Shown: one piece after another, positions 46,679 through 59,177 of the stretch
Layout: each line of letters starts with the position of its first letter
Position numbering within the stretch: position 1 is the stretch's first letter
Assembly: GCA_963971305.1 (NCBI GenBank)
Contig: OZ020306.1
Span: forward strand, 33,687,512 to 33,751,511
Direction: 5' to 3'
DNA: 64,000 nt
Source: Arcuatula senhousia
Taxonomy: Eukaryota; Mollusca; Bivalvia; Mytilida; Mytilidae
Translations under genes and position numbers: made by a program
Notes under the pieces: model-generated
The model's input: only the letters and a program-made list of their open reading frames with translations
Told to the model about the DNA's origin: nothing
Databases searched by the model: none

Positions 46679-46962
46679 TCTTGGAAAAGTAAGATAACTC
46701 AAAATGATATTGTGGGAAAATGAGGATAATTATAATTGTACTTACAAAACTATGGTTTATTTCTTAAATGTATATTGTAGGAGTCAGTCTGAAAACCAAA
46801 AAAAAAAGTAGAACTAAACAACATAGCTTTTTAAATAATACCTAAAATGATGATCCAGTGAAAGTGAAATAATATCAGAAATGATCACTTATTTAGTTTA
46901 AAAAAATTAAAAAACTACTGAATTCATTATTCATCACAAATAAAAAAGGGGGGTTGTTCAAA

Positions 46963-48215
46963 TCAAGAGACAAATCTAGAGGGAGTTTGATGTAGATGTA
47001 AATATGAAGGCTCAGAAGCAGACTTCCTAGAATCCGTTGTGTCCTTTATCTCAAGCTCCTGGGGATATATGAGATGGAGAAAGTCACCAAATCGAGAATT
47101 GTTTAGTAAAAGGGCATCATCAATATAACGGAACGTGAGGTTGAAAGAGAGAGCTAGTCTACGGTCTTTTTTGTCTAGAAGAGATTGTAAGAAGTCTGCT
47201 TCATATGAATGAAGAAACAAATCAGCAAGCAAAGGTGCACAATTAGTGCCCATTGGAATCCCTATTGTTTGCTGAAAAACACGTCCACCAAACTGAACAA
47301 ATATGTTGTCAATAAGAAAGTTGAGCATGTCGATTATTTGGTCTTCTGTAAATTTTTTCTTTTTCTTAGACTCATTGATGACAAAGTAAGTCTTGGTATA
47401 ATCCACTACAAGAAATTTGTACCTGCGTTTTCCATTCTTTTTGAAAAAGCTGCGTTTAATCAGCTGTGCCAATCGCGATTTCAGATGTTCATGTGGAATA
47501 GAAGTGTAAAGTGTGGAGAAATGTTTTGATGCTGTTACAAGATGAAACTGATTCAGAGTTAAGAATCTCCATCATTTCTTTCGAATTCTTCAGGATCCAC
47601 ATTTGATTGACACCATTTCTAGAATAACAACAATCGTAACATTTCTGGAGGCCGGATTTTATGGCGTAAGTATTGAAGTCAACAGAACTGAAAGAGGCTT
47701 AGTTGTACATTTGGATGACCCTGCAATGAAGCGCTGTTTGTATGGATTTTATGTAATTTAGGAATCCAATACAGGGATGGAATGTCATCATTACTGCCAC
47801 CAACAGAAAGGCCGAAGGAGGAAATGACAGATTTGTGATTGTCAATGATTTCCTCCTTAGACAGTGTTGTAGCCGTGTATGTGGTACTATTGCTGGTACA
47901 GCCAACCCCCAATTCAGCTGTCAAACAGTCAATATAGTGTTTCTTGCACACAAAAATGATGTTATTTGGTGCTTTGTCTGCAGGTACAACAACATATTTG
48001 TCATGTAAGGTGGACAGTGTTTTGGCAACATCAGCGTTGCTAAAAATGGATGTTGCCTTAGTGCTCATTGAGCCTTTCAAAGAATTGATTCTTTTCAAAA
48101 CTAATGACCTCACAGCTTTTACCCATTCTGACAAAACGTCACATTCTTTCTCTTGTTCTTTTTTGGCCCTTTTTCTGGCATAGTCCTCAACTGAATCCAT
48201 AATTGTTTTGAAATA
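46963..48215 (-). pseudogene. Penelope-like reverse transcriptase, unit 2
   Basis: Duplicate of 43618-44870 with the same shifts and the same intact YIDD and MGTNCAP motifs. Confidence 0.7.
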
Positions 48216-49584
48216 ATAGCTCCAGTTGATTCGTCTTGGCTCACGATATTTAGTTCTGGAAAGAAAAAAAAATTCTGGAAAGACCTTGATATTAAAGAGT
48301 TGCTTTGGCTTCTGTTTGAAAATAGGTTATCATGAATGAGGACATTGACATTAATTATGTACTTATTGATAAATACATTTTTTATACAACTTAAATCAAA
48401 CAAGAGGCTCCCAGGAGCCTGAATCGCTCACCTGGTCTTGATGTCAACCCTATGAAGACTTTTGAATAGCTAAATGAGCTGAATGTTTATAAGCATGAAA
48501 AATCTTTTCTCTATTTGCAATTGCTTTCATTCTAAATAATCAAAAAACACTAAGGAGCTGTAACCCCTATAAGGGGTAATCAGACAACTTCAACCCTATG
48601 GAGACTTTTGTAGAGCTAAATGAGCTGAACATTTAAGCAAGCAACAGCTTTTCTCTATCTGCAATAGTTTTCATTCTTTAAGCCAAAAACACTATTTTTG
48701 CCTTTAAGGGGCTGTAACCCCTATAAGGGGTCATCTGACAACTTTGACCCTATGAAGACTTTTGTAGAGCTTAATGAGCTGAACATTTTAGCAAGCAACA
48801 GCTTTTCTCTATCTGCAATAATTTCATTCTATAGGCCAAAAACATTATTTTTTGCCTTTAATGGGCTGTAACCCCTATAAGGGGTCATCTGACAACTTCA
48901 ACCCTATGGAGACTTTTGTAGAGCTAAATGAGCTGAACATTTTAGCAAGCAACAGCTTTTCTCTATCTGCAATAATTTCATTCTATAGGCCAAAATCACT
49001 ATTTTTTGCCTTTAAGGGGCTGTAACCCCTATAAGGGGTCATCTGACAACTTCAACCCTATGGAGACTTTTGTAGAGCTAAATGAGCTGAACATTTAAGC
49101 AAGCAACAGCTTTTCTCTATTTACAATAGTTTTCATTCAATAGGCCAAAAACATGCAAAAACGCTATTTTTCACCTTTAAGGGGCTGTAACTCCTATAAA
49201 GGATCATCTGACAACTTCGACCAAATGGAGACTTTTGTAGAACTTTTGATGCTGAAGCAGTAGCGTGGATCAGATTTCATCTATCTCTTATACTTTTTGA
49301 TTTACAAGCCAAAAACACTAGTCTGACCCCCCTGGTCTATTTTTAGTAACGGTGGCCATGTTTTTTGACGGATCAAAAATTGAAACACAAGTTTGGTGCA
49401 GGACACCCTAAGGATCATTCATACCAAGTTTCATTAAATTCTGTTCAGTAGTTTCAGAGGAGAAGATTTTTTGAAAAATTGTTAACAGACGACGACGACG
49501 ACGACAGACGACGACGACGGACGCCAAGTGATGGTAATAGCTCACATGGACCTTCGGTCCAGGTGAGCTAAAAAGAATATATTC

Positions 49585-50010
49585 ATGTCTCCCCCCACTT
49601 TTGTGGGGAGACATATTGTTTTTGTCGTGTCCGTCCGTCTGTCCGTCACAAAGTTTATCAGCGCAACTCCTCTTTAACTACTGAACCGAATTCAAGGAAA
49701 CTTGGTATATAGGAAAGACTTCATATGTAGTTGTGCATATTACCAGGAAATTATTATCCTCAAGTTTTTGTGGGAGTTATGGCCCTTAGAACTTAGAAAT
49801 TTGCTGAAAATCCTCATTTATCATCTTGTCAGCGCAACTCCTCTGAAACTACTGAACCGAATTCAACAAAACTTGGTATATAGGAAGGACACCATATGTA
49901 GTTGTGCGTATTACCATGAAATTTTATCATCAAACTTTTGTGGAAGTAAGGGCTTTTTGAACTTAGAACTTTTTGGGGAAACGGGGGGGGGGAGACATCG
50001 TTTTTGTAGG
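49585..50010 (-). mobile_element. Tandem-repeat element with CCCC hairpin end, 171-bp monomers
   Basis: Starts with the hairpin TCTCCCCCCAC-TTTT-GTGGGGAGA, then a GTCCGTCCGTCTGTCCGTC microsatellite, then two monomers (GCGCAACTCCTCT at 49661 and 49832, 171 bp apart) and a terminal G run with GGAGACATCG. Inverted orientation of the common plan. It starts 10 bp after the preceding element ends. Confidence 0.6.
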
Positions 50011-50066
50011 CAAAAACAAACTTTAATTTAAAATGCATTAACAACTTTAATTTGTAATATACATAC

Positions 50067-50154
50067 CTTTAAAATTTAAGGTTCCCTGTCTAAAGTCTGA
50101 TGAAAACTCTTCAAAGGACAGCTCATATAAGGTTTCTTCCTGGCAGTATTTTAT
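50067..50154 (-). pseudogene. Downstream exon of the transposase-like gene
   Basis: Acceptor ATTTGCAG and donor AAAG|GTATGT bracket 88 bp reading IKYCQEETLYELSFEEFSSD and FRQGTLNFK. Joined to the exon ending at 52641 (TTTGAG|GTTAAT) the frame is kept and gives the pattern FE-IKY-E-LYEL-EEF-SDFRQGTL that I recall as the C-terminus of this family. Supports a real spliced gene at some earlier time. Confidence 0.5.
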
Positions 50155-50199
50155 CTGCAAATCGATCAATATGAATTAGGATTTTTAATATATAATTAA

Positions 50200-52085
50200 T
50201 GCATATAACAAAAAGTAAAAAGCCGTGAATCAATTCATTGATTGTTCACTATATAGCACTCCTGTAAACAGTTGGATATTATTATCTTTTTATTGATAAT
50301 ATTATTTGGATCTGTGTTGGCGGCTATGTTCCATGCAATTACAATCTAGATTTTTTTGTTTTTAATGTCAAAGAAAATATATATCTAAAACTGCAATGTG
50401 AAACACCAAATAGCTGATACTATGCCACTTTCAACACAAATAATCAAAATGTTTTTACATTTAAATGTCAGAGGTACTTATAAGTATACCCATGGTATTT
50501 GTTGGTTTTAATTTTGTTTCATGATCGACTGCATATAAAATCACAAACTTGAGTTGCCCAACTGAGTTTAAATGTGATTATATAGTATGTACACTACAAA
50601 AAATAAGAAACAAAGAGATATTTAAAACTTTGTTTTAAATATATGTCATTTTGGAGCATTAACAGCGATCATATATGTGTTGTTTTTGTGTGATTGTACT
50701 TCAACAAATCCTTTGAAGTGTGGTGCCAAATTTTTATCGACACATTTGATTTTTTCTCACATCAATCGATAGTTGCATCTTAGCTAGTTGTCTGTAATCT
50801 CAAGTTTTCTCATGAGTGATCCTCTATGTCTCACATTTTTCTTGTTGTCTTTGTCTCACGTACATTAATTCCTGTTGAAATGTGTGTTATTTTGTACTTT
50901 GTTCAACATCTTCAACAGGGGGAAGGTTGGGCCCAAAAAAACTAGTTTAACCATGCCACATAGTGACATTTACTTGTGCCTGTCCTAAGCCAAGATGTAT
51001 GTATTTTTGTTCTTTGTTTAATAAAGTGGTCTTTTTTAAACTATTTCAAGACTGTATTTGAATTGTATATGCATCATTTTGTGACCTTGGACCAAATCCA
51101 AAACAGCGCCCACGGGCTTTGTTGAAGTCTGCTGGCTGTTTTTCATTGTGGATTCTAAATTTTTGTTTATTATGCAGGTTGTGTCGCGTACACTTATTCC
51201 ACATCTCATTATTTTCTATGATATAATGAATGTGTTAATACATTTAGATATGAATTAAAATACATGTTACGTTATTAATTAACACAGAAGTTAGGCTTGT
51301 GCAAAGTGAAGGATAAATTGTGAAAAATGTAAAAATTAAGTTTATTGATACATCTGCACCATTTTGTACCATGACATAGGCTACTTTTACATATAACAAT
51401 TTATGTATATAATTATGTCTATAAAAATGAAATGATCATTTAATTTCATACGTTAAGACAGAAGATGGGGTTAAGTGAAGGAAATAAGGATTATTTTAAA
51501 GCAGGACATTTGGCCCCATCATTGACCAAGATTAACATGACAAAAAGAAAATATAGAGGTCCAATAACACATTATTTTTATAACTCTGCTTAACTTGTTG
51601 GACATTCTGACCAGTTAAAAGATTGGATTCCAGTGTTTTTCATATGTAAATATATTAGATCAAGAACTATAATTATAAATTAACATTTGCAATATTGTTT
51701 GTAAATTGATTTTGAAGTGCATCATTTATAAGTTTGAATTATCATTGATTTATTGATGTTAATAAGTATATAACAATTTTTTACCCATATATTTAAATTC
51801 TTAATTGCATGCAGTCATTCATCTTGTCCATGCATAAATTTCTATCTTTGTTACAAATAATGGTAATAATTGTTTTCCATTTTTTCAATATTTTCTCACT
51901 GTCAATCAGTTTTTAATGGTCCTATTATTAAGGGTATGCAGTTGCCTAATTGGTTAATAATTTAGCATGCATTAGTTCAGTGCAAAAATGTAACACGTGG
52001 ACATACTGTTACTATATTTAAGAAATTCTCCCAAACAAAATTTAGATCATTCAATTCTTGTACTTTCAGTGTAATTTAAAACTGT
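50200..52085. other. Intron or intergenic sequence
   Basis: AT-rich; 50940-51220 is the dispersed repeat also found at 2230-2570. No exon seen. Confidence 0.5.
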
Positions 52086-52089
52086 CATA

Positions 52090-52332
52090 ATTGGTCCAAA
52101 CCATTTGATTTTATTTGGGGTGGCCTAGGATTTTATCTTGAGATGAAAAAAAAATTTCAATTTATTATATTTATTTTTTCAAAATTACCAAAATTGATGC
52201 CAGATTATCTTTTTCAACCTAGGTGCTGGCCATATTATTTTTGTCCAAAAAAAACCAGGGCAAAACATTTGTCAAAAAAAAATACAAGCCCCCCCCCCCC
52301 CTCTCCCCAGAAAATCATTTGGTCTGTGCCTT
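52090..52332. mobile_element. MITE with C run
   Basis: Inverted imperfect ends GGTCCAAACCATTTGATTTT and AAAATCATTTGGTCTGTGCC. The interior contains a C run (52288-52301). The ends resemble those of the MITE at 61994. Lies in the probable intron. Confidence 0.45.
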
Positions 52333-52640
52333 AATATTATGTCAATTGAGGAAGAAGGAAGAAAAAAATTACAACTTTGCTCAAAGAAAATAATCCAAAA
52401 TGAATCTACAAAGTTTGTTTGGGAGATTGATCGGTTTATGAACATAGTTATAAGGTTTTTTTTCCATTTTAAATAAACATTTTTCGGAATAGTTATAAAG
52501 TCCTCAAATGCAAGATTTCCTTGCATTCATTTGTGCAAAAGTCATCTCAGGAGTCTTTCACCATAACTCAAGGATATGAGGAATAAATAATTTGGGCTTT
52601 AGGATATGAACTGTCTAAAGAGATGAAAAATTATATTAAC

Positions 52641-53164
52641 CTCAAAAGTATCGTTTCTAAAAGATACAATCTTTCCTTCATATGTTTTGTCGGAACCAGA
52701 TGTCTGATCAGTCCATACATGTAATATTTCTTCTCCAACAAAGCTGTCAGGATCTTGAAATAGCTTGGTATTTTTATTTTTATCTCTTTTGATTTGAAAA
52801 ATTGCTAACAGATTTTCCAATAGTTTTTCTATATCATGCTGTTTTCCATTGCAACTAAATTGAAAAAGTTCTTTATAATCCTTTAGATTAATGACTCCAC
52901 TTTTATGGATGTTAATTTTGTTTTTGATGGCCGAAAGATATAATTGGTCATTTCAAATTTATTTTGCCAAATTCCCACTTCTGTTATTTGTTTCCGGATA
53001 GACTCTTTTTTTTTCTCTTGCCTTAGATCAAATTCTTCTTTCTCTTTAAACCTTTCATCAATTATATTACAGCGCTGTTCAAAAAGTTCTTTTCTAATCT
53101 CTATATCAGAATTTGATGTTTCCTTCATTTTTGTTCTAGCTAAATCAATTATTTGATTCAATTA
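52641..53164 (-). pseudogene. Transposase-like gene, coiled/basic and C-terminal domain exon
   Basis: Minus strand reads NQIIDLARTKMKETSNSDIE, a charged coiled-coil-like run with EKKKESIRKQITEVGIWQNK, then FSCNGKQHDIEKLLENLLAI and VGEEILHVWTDQTSGS, EGKIVSFRNDTFE. The last part looks like a small Tudor/chromo-type beta domain. A one-base shift lies near 52890. The normal middle of the protein between this and 53300 is missing and replaced by a retroposon tail. Confidence 0.5.
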
Positions 53165-53299
53165 TTATCAACCCATTTGCTCCACTTCATCATCATTTCA
53201 TGTTCATTGTATCACCACTTTCATGTTCATCTCCCGGATATAGCCGAAATCGTGCTGCTTGGGAGTTAAGCAATAACTAACTAACTAACTAACTAACTC
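53165..53299 (+). mobile_element. Retroposon B 3' fragment
   Basis: CATCATCATTTCATGTTCAT, CTCCCGGATATAGCCGAAAT and a CTAACTAA tail on the plus strand match the 3' end of retroposon B. It marks the deletion in the gene that surrounds it. Confidence 0.7.
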
Positions 53300-54706
53300 A
53301 AAGTATGTTTGAAGTCTCTCAAGTATCTAATTAAATGTTGGGTCAGGAAAAAAAAGTGCCACGAGCATTATTAAATAGAACATTGAACCTGTTCCTCTGT
53401 AATTCATTATGGGAATGTCATTTATTCCATTTTTATTCAAAAATACTATTGTCAATAATGGGTCACAGGATCCATCTTAAAAAAAAAGCTTTGAAATAAA
53501 TCTCAATAGGCAATTTGTGTACGAATCTTTGTTGTCTGGTTTTAGATCAACTGCACATTTAAAAGAAAATGTTTGCTCATATGAACTTTTTTCTGATAAA
53601 ATTTGATTGACTTTACCCTCTGTAGCGCTTCTGTCGGTCATAAATGACGTTACTTTTTCTAGACCATTACTGTTAGAATCATTATGACCTTTTGTATTAG
53701 TGATGTCTTTCATAAGCGACTGTGTACAGTCTGCATAAGTCATTGCCTTTCCATCTTTAACTTCTTTAATGCCTACCGTTAAATGCTCTTTATTTTCATT
53801 TGATATTTCAACGGCATAATAATGTCTACCTTTTTTGGTTGTTGCATCACGCAGCATTGTAATGGTATCAGATGATTCAAACTTGGAAACAATGTGTTGC
53901 TTAGCGACAATGCCCATTTCTGTAGTCATATTATGAACAGTTGATGTACTCGGTAAATCTGATTCATTTATATTGATATTTAAAATATTCAAAATTGAAA
54001 TGATAGCAGGTCCACACTGATTTAAAGATAAACCTTTAGCCCTAAGATCATAGTACATCGCTCGAATCTTGTTGTTGTATGGTCACCCAACTTAATTTAA
54101 TCTTGTCTCTAACAAATCATTCTCTTTACCCCAACTCATGTTTTCTAATTCATATTTTAGCTCCTGAATTTCATCACTCAAATCTTGAATTACATCATTT
54201 GAAAAATTAAAATGCGTCGTTTTGTCTACTCCATATTTTTTACTTGCAAAAGACTCTCGCAAGTTACAAAGAGTTCTATTCTGGTTCTTTATAGTTGTAT
54301 GGAGACGTTTTATTTTTTGATTCAGCCGGGAAACATTTATATTTTGTAATCTTTTTTTAAGTATTATGTTAATTTTCTCATGGTGTTGAATATGAGATTT
54401 CAGCTTCTTTACAACATCATTTTCGACAGTTGTGTCAGCCTTTCGTTTCAACTGTGTTCTTTTGGGGAAAATAAATAATTTATGTAAATAATTATTCAGT
54501 CTCTCATTGTTTCTACAGTTTTTAAGTCTTTTTATGTGATGTACAATTCTCTTTGCTTTAATAAAATTACTCTCTGGGTGTACTTTGTCAATGTTAATAT
54601 TTCCTAGTTGACAAATGGTGGAATGAAATATTTTTGGCGAAGCACTGAATTTCTCAAATATGGTGAAGACATCATCATTTGTTATTTCGTGGTTTTCAAT
54701 AGACAT
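53300..54706 (-). pseudogene. Transposase-like gene, N-terminal and RNase-H-like part
   Basis: ATG at 54706. The first 204 codons are basic with a coiled coil (LNQKIKRLHTTIKNQNRTL, EIQELKYELENMSW). TAA (54092-54094) and TGA (54083-54085) interrupt the frame, which continues unshifted as PYNNKIRAMYYDLRAKGLSL, SDLPSTSTVHNMTTEMGIVA, then TITMLRDATTKKGRHYYAVE and SFMTDRSATEGKVNQI. The RDATTKKGRHYYAVE and later MTDR suggest an RNase-H-like DDE fold, but I cannot confirm it. A shift at the A run 53348-53355 leads to NRFNVLFNNARGTFF. The family is widespread in cnidarians and bivalves; function unknown to me. Confidence 0.5.
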
Positions 54707-54719
54707 TTTGACAGTTCAT

Positions 54720-55313
54720 ATACCCAGCAAAATGTTAACCTTATAAGGCTGTAGATTTATTATAAATAGCAATTTAGATACAGTGACATCAAAAACAGGG
54801 GATGGTCGTACCCTTTAAAAATTTGTTTAGCGCATGTGCAATTATGTCTGCAATTTGATAATTAACCTACTTAATTAATCCGGAAAACATATAGCCGTCA
54901 TCGTTCAAGAATTAGCCACCGTTTTTAGAATGATGGAAATTATTTCCCCTGTTTTCTGACAATAACAAAAAAAAATCCAACAAAACTTTTCCATTAATTT
55001 TGCTATATATTTAAAAGATTTTATATGATAGGTTATATTGGTAAATCTACTATAAAAATATATGCAAAAAATGTATTATCGTTTAAAATTGCAGCTTGAT
55101 AGAAAAATAAAAACCATGTTGAAGTTAACAACCCATGGCACATAGTGAGTCTATAGCTGAATATTAAGTTATCAACATATAACACCAAAGAAATAAGGCT
55201 CGTCTGCCGGCATCATAAGAGACAATTATTCTTTCTTACATCCACTATACTTTGCAATTATAAGAATTTTCAGAAAGGTGTTATAGAAAATATATGCAAT
55301 AACAATAATCAAA
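54720..55313. other. No gene seen
   Basis: Probable 5' flank of the minus-strand gene that starts at 54706. No convincing promoter element. Confidence 0.4.
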
Positions 55314-55705
55314 GTCAATCAACCGAAAAATCATGGTCTAGGTCAAAAGATGGGTATGCAACTGTGCTAGGCTGCTACTGGGGCATATGTATACCAAGTT
55401 TCATCAACCTAGGACTTATAGTTCTTGGGATATGGAGGTGCTCGCAAAACCTTACCCCTGCTTTTATATATATTGAAAATTGTCAGTTACTCAACCGGAA
55501 AATCAAGGTCAAGGTCAAAAGATGGGGATGCAACGATGCTAAGCTACAACTAGGGCATATGCATACCAAGTTTCATCGACCTACGACCTATAGTTCTTAA
55601 GATATGGATGAGCTCCCATAAAACCTGACCCAATAAGTGAACGCCGCCGCCGACGGTAAAGTAACACCTATGTCCCGCACTGCTTCGCAGACGAGACAAT
55701 AAACT
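55314..55705. mobile_element. Tandem-repeat element, 172-bp monomers, GCCGCC/GACGG end
   Basis: Two monomers 172 bp apart (GGTCAAAAGATGGG at 55342 and 55514), then GCCGCCGCCGACGG and a tail CCGCACTGCTTCGCAGACG. Same plan as the other tandem-repeat elements. Confidence 0.55.
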
Positions 55706-55912
55706 AAAAACTTACTTACAGATAAATAAACCGTAGAACCTTTAATTTGCGATTAGCACAACCAGGTAAGGTCATACTGTGTGGTCTATTTTTTAAAGCA
55801 ACGCAACGATTTATTCTCCCGCGAATTCGCGGGTTTTTCCTAGTTAAGATATATAAAGACAGTTTTAAAATAAGTCAATTGTTTTATAGATTGATTAGTA
55901 ATGATATAATGT

Positions 55913-56010
55913 TGAGATTTCAGCTTCTTTACAACATCATTTTCGACAGTTGTATCAGATGATTCAAACTTGGAAACAATGTGTTGCTTAGCGACAATGC
56001 CCATTGCTGT
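55913..56010 (-). pseudogene. Permuted two-piece copy of the transposase-like gene
   Basis: 55913-55953 equals 54393-54433 and 55952-56005 equals 53865-53918, both without mismatch (a few more bases follow after one change). The pieces keep orientation but are in swapped order compared with the gene. They meet at a 2-bp overlap. Encodes SDTTVENDVVKKLKS and GIVAKQHIVSKFESSD fragments only. Confidence 0.75.
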
Positions 56011-56049
56011 ATTAAAAATTTGGATTTCACAACTTTTGCATGATTTCAA

Positions 56050-57117
56050 GTAGGAAAAGGATCAAAATACATTGAATACTTCCGATGAAAAATTTGGGAA
56101 TATGCACGAGCTAAATATAAACCGGATTTGGAAAGAAATTTCAGCCCATAGTATGTACCCAACAGTTTAAATTTTAGACCATTATCATGTTAAAACATCC
56201 TAGATGCCCTTGATATTATTATGTCTTTTTGAGTCATTTTATACCTTATATTATGTTATATTCAAAATTATTATGTATAGAGGTGCACGTATGATCTATT
56301 TTAATATGTTAGATTACATATTTACAAACAAACACACAAAAATAAGTTATTAAAACTAAACATAAACACTACATGTATAATCTTACAAACACATTTAGCA
56401 TGTTCAGACATACAACATGTACTGTAAAAAGGGTATGAGTTTTGCAATATGGTTTGAACTTTCTTTTACCTTTTTACTATTTTTTTTCATGGTTAAATTT
56501 AGCCAATAATTTACATGAATTTAAAAAATTTCAAAGTAATCTGCCTATAATATCTTATTTAATATCAGACAAAGTTTCCTTGGTTTTACTATAACAAATA
56601 TATTGAAATTGCAAAAGTAAACCCATTTTTCATATACAACTGATGCAGTAATCAGCTAAGAAAGTATACTTACTTAAGGTAAATAAGGAAACAGAGTCTT
56701 TATCTTCAAATCAGGTCAAATGTTATCATGTTGAATGGTCGATTGAAAGGAATATCTTTTTTTTTTTATCAAATTCTGAATAAAATATTCATTTTAACGC
56801 CAAATATTAAACATATTGTGGAACCTAAAACTATTAATTATGTTTCAGCAAAACCAGTTGATATTGAGAGCAGCATTATAGTTAAGCAGTGTCAAATACA
56901 GAACAGATATAAATTCATGCAGGTCCAGGACTTTTGTACATTATAGTTTAAAGGTCCTGCATTGTTTGAAAATAAAGGGCCAGACCTTTAAAAATAATTT
57001 GATTTTTGGTACAAAACAGATTTTTCAATTTTAATTATTTCTGGAAATAGTCAAAGCATTATTATAGTGATATTTGTGAAGATAGTGCAATGTGTTGCAT
57101 AAAAAACTATCACCTTT
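56050..57117. other. No gene seen
   Basis: AT-rich; short frames only (for example near 56728-56946) with no domain. Confidence 0.4.
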
Positions 57118-58513
57118 TTAGCTCACCTGGACCGAAGGTCCATGTGAGCTATTGCCATCACTTGGCGTCCGTCGTCGTCGTCGTCGTCCGTCGTTAACTT
57201 TTCTTTGAAAATCTTCTCCTCCGAAACGACTGAAGCAATTGCTTTGAAACTTTGCACACTTCATCTATGGGATGTCCTCTACCAAGATTGCACAAATGGT
57301 GACCGCCGTGCAAACAACATGGCCGCCGTTACTAAAAATAGACCAGGGGGTCAGACTACTGTCTTTGGCTTGTAAATCAAAAAGTATAAGAGATAGATGA
57401 AATCTGATGCACGCTACTGCTTCAGCATCAAAAGCTCTACAAAAGTCTTCATTGAGTCGAAGTTGTCAGATGACCCCTTATAGGAGTTATGGCCCCTTAA
57501 AGGTGAAAAATAGCTTTTTTTCATGTTTTTGGCCTATAATATGAAAACTATTACAGATAGAGGAAAGTTGTTGCTTGCTTAAATGTTCAGCTCATTTAGC
57601 TCTACAAAAGTCTCCTTAGGGTCGAAGTTGTCAGATGACCCCTTATAGGGGTTACAGCCCCTAAAATATCGTTTTTTCATATTTTTACCTATGGAATGAA
57701 AACTATAGCAGATAGAGAAAAGCTGTTGCTTGCTTAAATGTTCAGCTCATTAAGCTCTACAAAAGTCTTCATAGGATCAAAGTTGTCAGATGACCCTTTA
57801 TATGGGTTACGGCCCCTAAAACAACGTTTTTTCATGTTTTTGGCTTAGTGAATGAAAACTATAGTAGATAGAGAGAAGCTGTTGCTTGCTTAAATGTTCA
57901 GCTCATAAAGCTTTCCAAAAGTCTCCATAGGATCGAAGTTGTCAGATGACCTCTTATAGGGGTAACGACCCCTAAAATGAGGTTTTTTCATGTTTTTGGC
58001 GTAGTGAATGAAAACTATAGCAGATAGAGAAAAGCTGTTGCTTACTTAAATGTTCAGTACATTTAGCTCTACAAAAGTTATCATAGGGCTCAAGTTGTCA
58101 GATGACCCCTTATAGGGGTTACGGCCCTTAAAATAATGTTTTTTCATGTTTTTGGCTTAGTGAATGAAAACTATAGTAGATAGAGAGAAGCTGTTGCTTG
58201 CTTAAATGTTCACCTCATTAAGCTCTATAAAAGTCTCCATAGGATCAAAGTTGTCAGATAACCCCTTATAGGGTTATAGGGGTAATGGCCCCTAAAATGA
58301 CGTTTTTTTCAGGCTTTTGGCTTAGTGAATGAAAACTATAGCAGATAGAGAAAAGCTGTTGCTTCCTTAAATGTTCAGTTTATTTAGCTCCACAAAAGTT
58401 TTCATAGGGTCGAAGTTGTCAGATAACCCCTTATAGTGGTTATGGCCTCTAAAATGTATAGGGTTGACTCAAGACCAGACCAGGTGAGCGATTCGGGCTC
58501 CTGGGAGCCTCTT
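57118..58513 (-). mobile_element. Hairpin-ended tandem-repeat element, seven ~156-bp monomers
   Basis: Inverted relative to 30926 and 45055: starts with TTAGCTCACCTGGACC and its hairpin, has GTCGTCGTCGTCGTC, then AGTTGTCAGA at 57461, 57626, 57781, 57937, 58093, 58249 and 58414 (155-165 bp apart), and ends GGCTCCTGGGAGCCTCTTG. Appears to be the most complete member here. Confidence 0.7.
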
Positions 58514-59177
58514 GTTTACTTACCACATATTCAGACTTATATTAACAGGTACCAACAACACTGGACAAGTACTTTTTTTAACCAAATATAAACAGCAAAA
58601 CCAATAGTATATACACATCATGTACATCACAGTAAACCAAAAATCCTAGGAATAAGCTTGTGCAGACAAAACATGAATCTTGCTAGTTTTAACTGGGATG
58701 TACACTACATTTCATTGTCTGTATGTTTTTATACATAATTGCACCTTAATTTACTGTAACAATGATGTCCATTATTCATGTTAAACAATAAAACTTTACT
58801 TAGTGGGAGCTCACAAAAAGACTCAGGTACTAATAAACATTGTTGCGTTGTTGTTACCCACTACTAGAAAAAGTATAAATTCAATCTCCCCTGAGTTATT
58901 CTGGCTACAACAAAAATTAAACATGATGCAGTGTCTCGCTAACAAAAAATTATAGCATTTTTTCACTCTCTTCGCGTTCTCATTTTTGAATAAAAAGGGG
59001 GCATTCCCAAAATCAATCCTAAAATTAAATTAACTATTACAAATCCAAGGGCACTAACTCAAAAAACTCAAAAAGCTAACACACCAAATGATTTATAAGC
59101 CTTTTTTAGAATATAATTGTTAAAGGTTTTTTCAGGTATATATGTATATGAATAGAAAAATTAACAACTATGATCTT
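58514..59177. other. No gene seen
   Basis: AT-rich sequence without recognised features. Confidence 0.4.

Larger units (their letters stand above)
45371..48716. repeat. 3346-bp tandem duplication, unit 2
   Basis: See unit 1. Every landmark of unit 1 recurs here at +3345 or +3346. Confidence 0.9.
45055..49574 (+). mobile_element. Hairpin-ended tandem-repeat element, enlarged by duplication
   Basis: Left end CAAGAGGCTCCCAGGAGCC at 45053, repeated at 48400 by the tandem duplication. From 48400 to 49560 it has about six ~150-bp monomers with ACCCCTATAAGGGGTCAT, then a variant unit, GACGACGACGACGG repeats and the right hairpin TGGACCTTCGGTCCA. Non-coding. Confidence 0.65.

Noticed and set aside
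57118..58513. Helitron ends (CTRR after a hairpin)
   Set aside because: GAGCTAA fits CTRR, but the hairpin directly abuts it and the other end lacks TC. I leave the class open.
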